Below, piece by piece: positions 8,225 through 16,484 of a DNA stretch of 50,509 bases. Positions within the stretch are counted from its first letter, which is position 1. Each line of letters begins with the position of its first letter. Below the pieces are notes generated by a model, which saw only the letters and a program-made list of their open reading frames with translations, made no database searches and was not told the origin of the DNA. The stretch comes from UBA1715 sp045615765 (lineage in GTDB: Bacteria; Bacteroidota; Bacteroidia; Bacteroidales; UBA1715), in the NCBI GenBank assembly GCA_045615765.1, contig JAZLFM010000004.1, forward strand, positions 1-50,509, in the 5' to 3' direction. The position numbers and the translations under genes are program-made.

Positions 8225-9712
8225 TTATGACTTCTTTTCAGCTTTAAGTATTCTCCATTCGTTACCGACAGTAAGAATCAGGAAGATACCCACAAGTACG
8301 GTTTTGTATGTGTATGAGAGAATAAGCCCATCAAATGTAATGGCACTATCGGCATAATATAGCACGCCAGCCAATATGAAATATGCTGCTAATGTTCCAA
8401 TTTTATATGGAATGCCATAGTGTTTCTGGCATAAAATATACGAAAGAATTGCCATCAACACATAGCAGGCAAGTGTTGCCCACGCACATGCGGCATACCC
8501 ATAAATCGGAACAAATATCATATTGATTGCCAATGTAATAAATGCACCAAAACCAGTTATTCCAATACCAAATTTTGTTTGATTGGTTACTTTGTACCAA
8601 ATTGATAAATTGAATACAATTCCAAGGAAAATATTTGCCATCAGCAATACAGGAATTATACCTAATCCATCGTGGAAATTTGTACCGATAAATAGTTTGA
8701 AAATATCAAGATATAGTAGAATTACAAGGAATAAGAATAACGTGAAGATTGTGAAGTAATTCATAATCTTTGCATACATCTGTCGTGAGTCTTTTTCCTT
8801 CATTCTTGAGAAAAAGAATGGCTCTGCTGCAAATCTGAATGCTTGGTTAAAGATGGAGATAATCATGGCAAGTTTGTAGTTAGCCCCATAAATACCTACT
8901 TGCGAAAGTATGTATTGCGAAGCATCGACACCTTCAGGAACTGTTAGGAAATAACGAAGCGAAACTCTATCGTACACTTCATTAATACTACCGGCAAGTC
9001 CTGAGATAAGTAGTGGCCATGAATAGCTGAAAATCCTTTTAAGTAATTCATAATCGAACCCATTTCGTCCTTTAATAATATCAGGCAAAAGAAGCAGAAG
9101 AGTAACCACGCTTGCTGCCAAGTTCGAAATAAATATATAGACTACTTGTGGTGTAGAAAAATGTTCTATAATCCATTGGTTGGATGAAGTTTTTGCCATC
9201 GTTGGCAAAATAATGATAAACAGTATGTTAAGTCCTATATTAATACCGATGTTTGTTAGTTTTATACAAGCAAATTTCAGTGCTTTGTTTTCGTGACGAA
9301 GTTTGGCAAATGGCACGCTGGTAAATGCGTCAATACCAATGATTATTGCCATAATCATTACAAAATCTTGGTGGTCGCTATAGCCAAGAACACTGGAAAT
9401 AGGAGCTAATAGCAAGAAAACTAAGCCAATAAAAATTGCCGATGATGAGAATAGGCTAGTTGTGATTGTTGAGAATACTTTGGGTGCGTCATCTTTGTTT
9501 TGCATAAATCGGAAAAATCCGGTTTCCATACCGTATGTAAGGAAAATCATCAAGAAAACGGTGTAACTATATAATTCTGTTACCACACCATATTCCGATT
9601 GCGAGAAACAGCGTGTGTACAGTGGCACCAACATAAAATTCAAGAAGCGGCCAATGATTGTGCTTAATCCGTAAATCGCCGTTTGTCCGACAAGTTTAGA
9701 AATGAGTCCCAT
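8225..9712 (-). CDS. Oligosaccharide flippase (Wzx/MATE-like)
   Basis: A 495-residue polytopic inner-membrane protein with about 14 hydrophobic helices, of the polysaccharide-export flippase family (MOP superfamily). The start MGLISKLVGQTAIYGLSTIIGR followed by LVPLYTR.FSQSEYG is typical of Wzx proteins in Bacteroidota. The likely role is moving lipid-linked oligosaccharides to the periplasm. The substrate cannot be predicted. Its start lies one base after the HemW stop, and in related genomes a flippase of this type often sits next to dut; here that block is present but inverted relative to dut. Confidence 0.85.
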   Translation of the reverse strand: MGLISKLVGQTAIYGLSTIIGRFLNFMLVPLYTRCFSQSEYGVVTELYSYTVFLMIFLTYGMETGFFRFMQNKDDAPKVFSTITTSLFSSSAIFIGLVFLLLAPISSVLGYSDHQDFVMIMAIIIGIDAFTSVPFAKLRHENKALKFACIKLTNIGINIGLNILFIIILPTMAKTSSNQWIIEHFSTPQVVYIFISNLAASVVTLLLLLPDIIKGRNGFDYELLKRIFSYSWPLLISGLAGSINEVYDRVSLRYFLTVPEGVDASQYILSQVGIYGANYKLAMIISIFNQAFRFAAEPFFFSRMKEKDSRQMYAKIMNYFTIFTLFLFLVILLYLDIFKLFIGTNFHDGLGIIPVLLMANIFLGIVFNLSIWYKVTNQTKFGIGITGFGAFITLAINMIFVPIYGYAACAWATLACYVLMAILSYILCQKHYGIPYKIGTLAAYFILAGVLYYADSAITFDGLILSYTYKTVLVGIFLILTVGNEWRILKAEKKS

Positions 9713-9713
9713 A

Positions 9714-10844
9714 TTAATCTGTTATAAAAAAATCACTCATAATGGTATCCGAGAGCATAATACCATTGCGAGTAAGTATTAGTTGTTTTTCTTTTTCTTG
9801 TACAAGATTTTGCTCAAGATATTTATTTTTTTGCTGTACAAAGGTATGATAATATTCTTCAGGGAAATTATTTTTAATTGAATCGATATTAACACCGTTT
9901 CGTGTTCGTAAACCGGTCATTATAAGTTCATTGTATTTGTCTTTGGCAGACAATTGTTCCATTTCCGCTGGAATTTCCCCGTTTTGTATGGCTGCAATGT
10001 ATTTGGCATTATGAGCGATATTCCAGTATCTGTTGTCACCATCGAATGAGTGAGCCGAAGGTCCAATTCCAAGATACGGCTTACCGCACCAGTAGGCTGA
10101 ATTATGTCGAGATTCAAATCCTGGTTTTGCAAAATTAGATATCTCATACTGTTCAAATCCGTGTTGTTGTGCCCAATCAATAAGATAATTGAATTGTTCC
10201 AAAACAGTTTCTTCTTTGGGTAAAATAAATTTCCCTGTTCGTACGAATTTATGTAGCGCCGTATGTTCTTCGACCATAAGCGAGTAGGAGGAAAGATGTT
10301 GAACTTGCAATTCTTCCACCTCGTTGAGGTTATGTTGCCATCGTTCCAAGGTCATATTGGGAAGCCCATAGATAAGATCTACGGTAATATTTTCGAAACC
10401 ACATTGTTGTGCAATGTGTACGGCTTGTCTGGCACTTTCGGCAGTGTGGCGTCGGTTTAGAAGTTCAAGGTCGTCATCGTAAAACGACTGGATTCCTATG
10501 CTTAGACGATTAATGCCTAATGAACGAAGCTTCGTACAATATTCTGTGGTAATATCGTCGGGATTGCATTCAAAACTGATTTCGGCATTTTCTGATAGAG
10601 AAAAATTTGCCCGTATGGTTGCAAATAGTTCGTCTAATTGATTGTGTGCCAATACAGAAGGAGTTCCTCCGCCGAAATAAACAGTATTGAGGTTTGCATC
10701 TCCGAGAAATTTTTTCCGTAACTGTATCTCTTTGCAAAGAGCCGAAACCATTTCCCCTTGTGTTTTCCCATTTAGACTAAAGTGGAAATCACAATAGTAG
10801 CACAGTTTTTTGCAGTATGGAATATGTATATAGAGAGAAGCCAG
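9714..10844 (-). CDS. hemW: HemW-like radical SAM protein, apparent CTG start
   Basis: Radical SAM protein of the HemW (formerly oxygen-independent coproporphyrinogen oxidase-like) family, thought to act as a heme chaperone. The [4Fe-4S] motif CKKLCYYC (residues 11-18) and the YFGGGTPS motif are present. The first ATG in frame (10751) lies after the cysteine motif, so starting there would destroy the enzyme. The family-typical N-terminus xASLYIHIPYCKKLC begins at CTG 10844-10842, giving 376 residues, normal for HemW. Between the upstream in-frame stop (TGA) and the cysteines there is no ATG, GTG or TTG. The CTG lies one base after the ldcA stop (TAA A CTG), which suits reinitiation by terminating ribosomes. 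A sequence error is the alternative. Confidence 0.85.
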   Translation of the reverse strand: MASLYIHIPYCKKLCYYCDFHFSLNGKTQGEMVSALCKEIQLRKKFLGDANLNTVYFGGGTPSVLAHNQLDELFATIRANFSLSENAEISFECNPDDITTEYCTKLRSLGINRLSIGIQSFYDDDLELLNRRHTAESARQAVHIAQQCGFENITVDLIYGLPNMTLERWQHNLNEVEELQVQHLSSYSLMVEEHTALHKFVRTGKFILPKEETVLEQFNYLIDWAQQHGFEQYEISNFAKPGFESRHNSAYWCGKPYLGIGPSAHSFDGDNRYWNIAHNAKYIAAIQNGEIPAEMEQLSAKDKYNELIMTGLRTRNGVNIDSIKNNFPEEYYHTFVQQKNKYLEQNLVQEKEKQLILTRNGIMLSDTIMSDFFITD

Positions 10845-10845
10845 T

Positions 10846-11874
10846 TTAGTATGTAATAGTTGCTTTATCTTTTGAAACAGTGAGTTTCACAGTCTTGCCA
10901 AGATATGTCGCATAGTTCTTAGTGTCGTGTCCTATATTGATGCCGTATAGAATTGGAATATCGAGATCGTCAAAATAATTGTGAATTATTTCGTTTATTG
11001 GCAAGTCAGAACTTTGTGTCATTTGTGAGAATTCTCCAACCACAACACCTTTAAGAGCATCTAGTTTTCCGCTTAACTTAAGGTTAGCCAACATTCTATC
11101 AATTGCATAATTTGCCTCGCCGGTATCTTCAATCAGCAAGATTGAATTTTTAACATTCAAGTCGTATAATGTTCCGCCCATGCTGTAGATAAGCGACAAA
11201 TTTCCACCGACTAAGCGACCTTCGGCTGTACCGGTTACACAGTTGTTGTTGGTAGTAATTGAATTTGTGGTTAATTCTCCGAACAACGCTTTCTTAAGAG
11301 ATTGAACGCTTTCGGCATCGGTGAAATTTTTCACCATAGGTCCATGAATGGTGGCATATCCCATATTGTTTAAGGCAATATGTAAGGCTGTTACATCGCT
11401 ATAGCCAATAACCCATTTCGGGTTTTGTTCAAATGATGAAAAATCTATATACGAAAGCACTTGTGCAGCTCCATAACCGCCTCGTGCCGAAATCAGCGCT
11501 TTAATATTTGGATTATCAACAAGTTTTTGGAAGCTCTCGATACGTTCGCTTTGAGTGCCGGCATAGCGTCCGTCTTGTTTGTATAAGTTATCAGCTTCAA
11601 TAACTACCAATCCCCATTTCTTTAAAGTGTCGATGCCTCTTGCTAATTCTGTTTTCGATACTGCGTTAGACAATGCAAAGACAGCAATCGTGTCACCTTT
11701 TTTAAGAAAGGCAGGTTGTTTTTCTGCCGTTATTTCTTGTTGTTCACTTAGTATAGTTTGATAATAATAACTTCTATAGATACTATCTACATTTGTGACA
11801 TAGTAGTAGTTATATTCTTTTTTACAGCTACTGAAAATTGCAAGAATTAATAGAAATGGAAGTAACTTTTTCAT
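10846..11874 (-). CDS. LD-carboxypeptidase (peptidase S66), lipoprotein
   Basis: A 342-residue S66-family serine peptidase that would trim the terminal D-Ala from tetrapeptide stems during peptidoglycan recycling. The catalytic serine motif is seen in VIGYSDVTALH, the Glu in LIEDTGEANYAIDRM and the His in GINIGHDTKNY. The RGGYG motif is also present. The N-terminus MKKLLPFLLILAIFSSCKK is a lipoprotein signal, so the enzyme is probably anchored on the periplasmic side, unlike the cytoplasmic LdcA of E. coli; a MccF-like role is also possible. It lies 8 nt downstream of sufS and one base upstream of hemW. Confidence 0.85.
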   Translation of the reverse strand: MKKLLPFLLILAIFSSCKKEYNYYYVTNVDSIYRSYYYQTILSEQQEITAEKQPAFLKKGDTIAVFALSNAVSKTELARGIDTLKKWGLVVIEADNLYKQDGRYAGTQSERIESFQKLVDNPNIKALISARGGYGAAQVLSYIDFSSFEQNPKWVIGYSDVTALHIALNNMGYATIHGPMVKNFTDAESVQSLKKALFGELTTNSITTNNNCVTGTAEGRLVGGNLSLIYSMGGTLYDLNVKNSILLIEDTGEANYAIDRMLANLKLSGKLDALKGVVVGEFSQMTQSSDLPINEIIHNYFDDLDIPILYGINIGHDTKNYATYLGKTVKLTVSKDKATITY

Positions 11875-11882
11875 ACTAGTAT

Positions 11883-13100
11883 TTATTCAAACATTATAGC
11901 CACTTTTGCAAGTGTTTTTACAAAATAATCAATTTCCTCTTTTGTGTTGTACATTGCCAACGACATGCGTGCAGTGCCAGGAACTCCATAATATTGCATA
12001 ATTGGTTCAGTGCAATGTGTTCCTGTTCGTATGGCAATACCTTGTTTGTCGAGTATCATTCCAATATCGGCGCAGTGAGCGCCTGCAACTTCAAATGAAA
12101 TGGCACCAGCTTTTTCGGGAGCATTTCCAATTATTGTTACTTGTGGAATTTCAGCCAATTTTTGATTAGCATATTGGATTAATTCTGATTCATATTTCTG
12201 AATATACGACATTCCAATATTCATAAGATAGTGGAGAGCAACTCCAAGCGCATGCGCGCCGACATAATTTGTTGTTCCTGCTTCGAATTTAAAAGGTAAG
12301 TCGTTGTAGATCGTTTTTTCGAGCGTCACCGTTTTTATCATATCACCGCCACCTTGATAAGGAGGAAGTTTTTCCAACCATTCTTCTTTTCCCCAAAGAA
12401 CGCCCGTTCCTGTTGGAGCGTAGATTTTATGTCCGGAGAAAGCAAAGAAATCACAGTCAAGTTCCTGAACGTCAATAGGAATATGCTGTATTGATTGAGC
12501 GCCGTCAATCATAATTGGAACATTGTGGCTGTGTGCGATATTGATAATTTCTTTTATAGGATTGACAGTTCCTAATGTGTTTGACACATGAACAACCGAA
12601 ACGAATTTAGTTTTTTCCGTAAACAAATTCTTGTATGCCTCAATGTCGAGAACTCCATCGTGGTTGAAAGGAATAAATTTCAGTTTCGCCTTTTTGCGTT
12701 CACAAACCATTTGCCAAGGAACAAGATTGGAATGGTGTTCCATAGCAGAAACTATAATTTCATCACCTTCGTTTAGGAAAGCTTCACTAAATGTTTGGGC
12801 CACAAGGTTTAATGATTCGGTAACACCTTTGGTAAAGATGATTTCATAGTCATGCGGAGCATTTATGAAAACTTGTACCATTTGTCGCGCTTGTTCATAC
12901 ATAGTCGTGGATAATTGGCTTAACGTATGAATTCCACGGTGGATATTACTATTTGTTTTAGTATATGCATCAACTATGGCATCGATTACCACTTGCGGTT
13001 TCTGCGTGGTGGCGCCATTGTCGAAGTAAATTAAATCGTGATTATGAACCTTTTGGCTCAAAATCGGGAAATCGTTTCGTATAGAATGAACATCAAACAT
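11883..13100 (-). CDS. sufS: Cysteine desulfurase SufS
   Basis: PLP-dependent enzyme releasing sulfur from cysteine for Fe-S cluster assembly. The PLP lysine is seen in FAFSGHKIYAP and the active cysteine in IRTGTHCTEP; YFDNGATTQKP is the N-terminal signature. The open frame runs to 13166, but I chose ATG 13100 (MFDVHSIRNDFPILS, 405 residues). A perfect -7 box TACCTTTG lies at 13122-13115 inside the longer version, and family members start at this point. It heads a leftward operon with ldcA, hemW, flippase and the PH-domain gene. No other suf genes are in the window. Confidence 0.92.
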   Translation of the reverse strand: MFDVHSIRNDFPILSQKVHNHDLIYFDNGATTQKPQVVIDAIVDAYTKTNSNIHRGIHTLSQLSTTMYEQARQMVQVFINAPHDYEIIFTKGVTESLNLVAQTFSEAFLNEGDEIIVSAMEHHSNLVPWQMVCERKKAKLKFIPFNHDGVLDIEAYKNLFTEKTKFVSVVHVSNTLGTVNPIKEIINIAHSHNVPIMIDGAQSIQHIPIDVQELDCDFFAFSGHKIYAPTGTGVLWGKEEWLEKLPPYQGGGDMIKTVTLEKTIYNDLPFKFEAGTTNYVGAHALGVALHYLMNIGMSYIQKYESELIQYANQKLAEIPQVTIIGNAPEKAGAISFEVAGAHCADIGMILDKQGIAIRTGTHCTEPIMQYYGVPGTARMSLAMYNTKEEIDYFVKTLAKVAIMFE

Positions 13101-13114
13101 AGCTTGATTTTTTG

Positions 13115-13122
13115 CAAAGGTA
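13115..13122 (-). promoter_or_regulatory. Promoter -7 box for the sufS operon
   Basis: TACCTTTG on the minus strand is a full match to the Bacteroidota -7 element TAnnTTTG, 14 nt before the chosen ATG at 13100. Confidence 0.6.
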
Positions 13123-13147
13123 TTCATTTTTAATCTTTTTTCCTTTC

Positions 13148-13201
13148 CTTTGTAAAAATGAAACAACTAAACTTTGTAAAAATGAAACAACTAAACTTTG
13201 T
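13148..13201 (+). repeat. 24-bp tandem duplication over a start codon
   Basis: CTTTGT followed by AAAAATGAAACAACTAAA repeats with a 24-nt period: two full units (from 13148 and 13172) and the CTTTGT of a third at 13196. Because 24 is a multiple of three, the reading frame is kept and the protein can begin with MKQLNFV once or twice. Confidence 0.9.
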
Positions 13202-13853
13202 TGGAAAATTTTCATTAATTGGAATTCTTTGTTTCTTCTGTGCTATTCAATTGTCGTTTGCCCAAGGTAAAGATGCAAAGCAAGTTAAGGCACAGGTAAA
13301 GGGAGCGTATTTGAATTATGTAAAAGCTGTTACAGATAAAGAAGGGGAAATAGCCGTATTATGTCTTGATAGTAAATCTATTGCATACTATGATTCAATG
13401 GTAAATTTAATAAAGACTGCCGATTCATCGCAGGTAGCCGCTTTATCATTTTCAGAAATGGTTTGTGTGTTGAATTTCCGGCAGCTGTATTTGTCTAAAG
13501 AGATAGAAATAGATGTTGCAAATTTAGATGGAACAAGTTTCTATGTGAGTAGTGTGAATCTTGGTTTGACTAATGCACCGAAGTGGACATTGGGTAACAT
13601 CTCTTACAATGGTAATTCTGCACAGGCGCAATGCTTAGATGGGAAAAAAGAATTGCCGATTTTCCTTAGTTTTAACAAGGAAAGAGATATGTGGAGACTT
13701 GATGTAGCTACGGTAATGGAATTTATTGATGGTACTATGGAGGAAGTATGTAATAAAGCGGATATGACTGTAAAGGATTTGATAGTTAAATCTTTACAAG
13801 GAGCATTTGGTGAATTACATACAGATGTTTGGAAACCACTAATTAAAGAATAA
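13182..13853 (+). CDS. Exported protein of unknown function
   Basis: I do not recognise this family. The protein has a clear signal peptide (MKQLNFVGKFSLIGILCFFC..SFAQ) and about 200 mature residues. These contain no catalytic motif I can name; DUF-type features are an N-terminal helical region with YLNYVKAVTDKE and a C-terminal EEVCNKADMTVKDLI. Two ATGs, 13158 and 13182, are equally possible because the start region is tandemly duplicated. I give the inner one since it yields the more usual signal peptide. It is 3 nt upstream of mltG and probably co-transcribed. Confidence 0.6.
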   Translation: MKQLNFVGKFSLIGILCFFCAIQLSFAQGKDAKQVKAQVKGAYLNYVKAVTDKEGEIAVLCLDSKSIAYYDSMVNLIKTADSSQVAALSFSEMVCVLNFRQLYLSKEIEIDVANLDGTSFYVSSVNLGLTNAPKWTLGNISYNGNSAQAQCLDGKKELPIFLSFNKERDMWRLDVATVMEFIDGTMEEVCNKADMTVKDLIVKSLQGAFGELHTDVWKPLIKE

Positions 13854-13856
13854 AAT

Positions 13857-14903
13857 ATGGGAAAGAAAAAGTCATCTGTTGCACCTATCTTGTTGGGAAT
13901 TGTAGCATTAGCTGCAATTGTAGGTGGATATTTAGGAATAGTTGTTTTTGGAAAATGCGTGTCGGTATCCGAAGGGAAGGTGAATTTTGCAATAGAAACT
14001 AATTCTAATGTAGAAGACATTACAAACAAGTTAGAACAAAAGTTACAGGTTGGCAATGTTACAGGCTTGCAGATTGTAGCAAAAGTCCTTGATTTAGAAA
14101 ACCATATTCATCCGGGCATGTACGAGTTAACCGACGGTATGTCGGCTTTCGATGTTGTGCGATTATTTCGTTCTGGTAAGAGAAAAACAGTTGATGTTGT
14201 TATAACAAATGCCCGTCATTACGATGAGGTTCTCCGACTAGTTGCCGACAAATTGGAGGCAAGTTATGAGGAACTTTCGGATTTGTGCAGCGACAGAGAT
14301 TTTATTGATTCATTGGGATTTAAACGAGAAACAATTATTTGTCTTTTCATGCCCGACACATACGAATTCTATTGGAATACTTCGGCGCGTCAGTTTATGG
14401 AACGCATGTCTAAAGAATACAATAAATTTTGGACAGAGAAACGTTTGGCAAAGGCGAAGCAAATCGGACTTGCTCCACAGGAAGTTATGACGCTGGCTTC
14501 CATAGTCGACCAGGAAACTCGCCACAACGATGAGAAACCAAAGATTGCCGGAGTTTACATGAATCGCTTGAATGGAAATGAAACGGCAGGAAAGTTACAA
14601 GCCGATCCAACAATCAAGTATGCATTGAATGACTTTGAAATAAAACGTGTACGCAAAGGTCATATTGAACGTGCAAAGTCGTCCCCGTATAGTACATACG
14701 AATGGAAAGGATTACCTCCAGGACCAATCTGTATTCCTTCGAAAGCAGGCATTGATGCTGTTTTGAATTACGAGCATCACAATTATTTTTATTTCTGTGC
14801 ACAGCCAAACTATTCGGGATACAGTAATTTCTCTACGACATTTGCAAAGCATCTTGCGTTTGCAACGGAATATCAGAAATGGTTGAACAAGGAAGGATAT
14901 TAA
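13857..14903 (+). CDS. mltG: Endolytic transglycosylase MltG
   Basis: Inner-membrane lytic transglycosylase that cuts nascent glycan strands and sets their length. One N-terminal membrane helix (residues about 11-32) is followed by a LysM-like region. The YceG/MltG catalytic core then runs from about 130, with LASIVDQETRHNDEKPKIAGVY, MNRL and LQADPTIKYA. The family's VEKE motif reads VDQE here; the second Glu is kept. The length of 348 is normal. It lies between an exported unknown protein and a LolD-type ATPase, in a block rich in wall and envelope functions. Confidence 0.92.
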   Translation: MGKKKSSVAPILLGIVALAAIVGGYLGIVVFGKCVSVSEGKVNFAIETNSNVEDITNKLEQKLQVGNVTGLQIVAKVLDLENHIHPGMYELTDGMSAFDVVRLFRSGKRKTVDVVITNARHYDEVLRLVADKLEASYEELSDLCSDRDFIDSLGFKRETIICLFMPDTYEFYWNTSARQFMERMSKEYNKFWTEKRLAKAKQIGLAPQEVMTLASIVDQETRHNDEKPKIAGVYMNRLNGNETAGKLQADPTIKYALNDFEIKRVRKGHIERAKSSPYSTYEWKGLPPGPICIPSKAGIDAVLNYEHHNYFYFCAQPNYSGYSNFSTTFAKHLAFATEYQKWLNKEGY

Positions 14904-14924
14904 AATAAAACCATAAAATTTTCG

Positions 14925-14932
14925 TTACTTTG
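14925..14932 (+). promoter_or_regulatory. Promoter-like -7 box immediately before lolD
   Basis: TTACTTTG differs from TAnnTTTG at one position and ends only 4 nt before the ATG at 14937. If used, the transcript would have almost no leader. Confidence 0.45.
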
Positions 14933-14936
14933 CAGT

Positions 14937-15602
14937 ATGATTATAGAAACTCGAAACATACAGAAATCTTTTGGTTCCCTTCCTGTGTTGCAGGGGATAG
15001 ATTTTGATGTAGAGAGTGGCGAGATTGTTTCTATTGTTGGTAAAAGTGGTGCGGGTAAAACAACACTTTTACAGATTATGGGGACATTGATGAATGCCGA
15101 TGCGGGTTCCGTAACAATTTTAGGAACAGATATCAGCAAACTAAAAGAAAAAGAATTAGCGAATTTCCGCAATGAACATATAGGTTTTGTGTTCCAATTT
15201 CATCAATTGTTGCCGGAGTTCACAGCGTTAGAAAATGTTTGTATTCCTGCATTGTTACAGAAAAAGTCATTGAAACAAAGCGAAGATCGCGCAAAAGAAT
15301 TATTGGATTTTTTAAACCTTTCGCATCGAATTACTCATAAACCTGCAGAATTGTCGGGTGGAGAGCAACAGCGTGTTGCAATTGCGCGTGCGATAATGAA
15401 TAATCCTGCTGTAATCTTTGCCGATGAACCATCGGGGAATCTCGACACGCATAACAAGCAAGAACTTCATGAGTTATTCTTGCGTTTACGAGATACATTT
15501 AAACAAACATTTGTGATTGTAACACATGACGACAATTTGGCTGCAATATCAGACCGTGTTGTAAAAATGGAAGACGGAAAAATTATAGACAATGGCCGAT
15601 AA
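14937..15602 (+). CDS. lolD: LolD-type ABC transporter ATP-binding protein
   Basis: A 221-residue ATPase of the MacB/LolD family, which powers extraction of lipoproteins from the inner membrane or related export. Seen in order: Walker A GKSGAGKTT, Q-loop FQFHQLLPEFTALENV, signature LSGGEQQRVAIARA, Walker B VIFADEPSGNLD and the switch His in VIVTHD. No LolC/E permease is adjacent, so the partner must lie elsewhere. The stop overlaps the next gene by 11 nt, indicating coupled translation with the M23 peptidase. Confidence 0.85.
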   Translation: MIIETRNIQKSFGSLPVLQGIDFDVESGEIVSIVGKSGAGKTTLLQIMGTLMNADAGSVTILGTDISKLKEKELANFRNEHIGFVFQFHQLLPEFTALENVCIPALLQKKSLKQSEDRAKELLDFLNLSHRITHKPAELSGGEQQRVAIARAIMNNPAVIFADEPSGNLDTHNKQELHELFLRLRDTFKQTFVIVTHDDNLAAISDRVVKMEDGKIIDNGR

Positions 15603-16482
15603 GAAGAATGTAACACGAAAACAAAAACGCGCATTGCGTTGGAAGAAACTTCGCATGAAGTATAGGTTAACTATTACGAATGAGAAGACTTTTGCGCATA
15701 TTGTTTCGTTCCGTTTGTCTATACATAATTTATTTTTGATACTTGCGACCTTGTCGTTGGTATTGATCTTGCTCGTATATGTAATAATAGCCTATACTCC
15801 GTTAAAAGAGTATATTATACCAAATTATCCAGAGTTGGAAGAGCGCGAGAAGATTGAACATAATGCAGAATTAGTTGACTCTTTAGAATATCAGATGAAA
15901 CTATATGCTCAGAAAATGCAAGTGTTGCAAACGATTTTGAGCGGCGACGATCCATCTGAATATGCTGCTATAGATTCGATTATAGTGCAACAGACAGAAA
16001 ATTACGCAAATTTGAATTTCGACATCTCACCTGCTGATTCTATGCTTCGTATGGAAATTCAAGAAACAGAGGCACTGAATGTGAACTTTCATGCCAATAC
16101 AACAGGTGTGCGTATAGAGAATTTGTTCTTTTATCCACCGATTAATGGCGTTGTTTCAAGTAATTTTAGTCAAGGACATTTTGGAACCGATGTAGTGGCT
16201 GCCGAAAATAGTATTATACATTCTGTATTAAATGGTACAGTTCTTCTGGCTACATGGACGGTAGAAACCGGTTACATCATTGTAATTCAACACAGTAACG
16301 ATTTTATTTCTGTGTACAAACATAACGCGAAGTTGCTGAAAAAAGCAGGTGATCAGGTAGTTGCCGGTGAAGGAATCGCTTTGGTCGGCAACACGGGTGA
16401 TTTAACATTAGGTCCACATTTACATTTTGAATTGTGGCACGAAGGCAAACCTGTGAATTCAGAGAATTATATAGTGTACTAA
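15592..16482 (+). CDS. M23 family peptidoglycan endopeptidase
   Basis: A 296-residue protein anchored by one N-terminal membrane helix (about 48-71), with a short helical linker and a C-terminal LytM/M23 domain (about 185-296). Zinc-binding residues are present: HFGTDVVA supplies His and Asp and GPHLHFELW supplies the HxH. In contrast to the EnvC-like protein at 3183, this one should be a real metalloendopeptidase acting on peptidoglycan cross-links. The very basic N-terminus (RKQKRALRWKKLRMKYR) fits the positive-inside rule. It lies upstream of dxr, an order often kept in Bacteroidales. Confidence 0.9.
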   Translation: MADKKNVTRKQKRALRWKKLRMKYRLTITNEKTFAHIVSFRLSIHNLFLILATLSLVLILLVYVIIAYTPLKEYIIPNYPELEEREKIEHNAELVDSLEYQMKLYAQKMQVLQTILSGDDPSEYAAIDSIIVQQTENYANLNFDISPADSMLRMEIQETEALNVNFHANTTGVRIENLFFYPPINGVVSSNFSQGHFGTDVVAAENSIIHSVLNGTVLLATWTVETGYIIVIQHSNDFISVYKHNAKLLKKAGDQVVAGEGIALVGNTGDLTLGPHLHFELWHEGKPVNSENYIVY

Positions 16483-16484
16483 CG

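Noticed and set aside
9714..10751. HemW starting at the first ATG (345 residues)
   Set aside because: This would leave out the CxxxCxxC motif needed for the iron-sulfur cluster, which is intact just upstream in frame.
13101..13166. N-terminal extension of SufS by 22 residues
   Set aside because: A consensus -7 box lies inside it and the family begins at MFDVHSIRNDFP.
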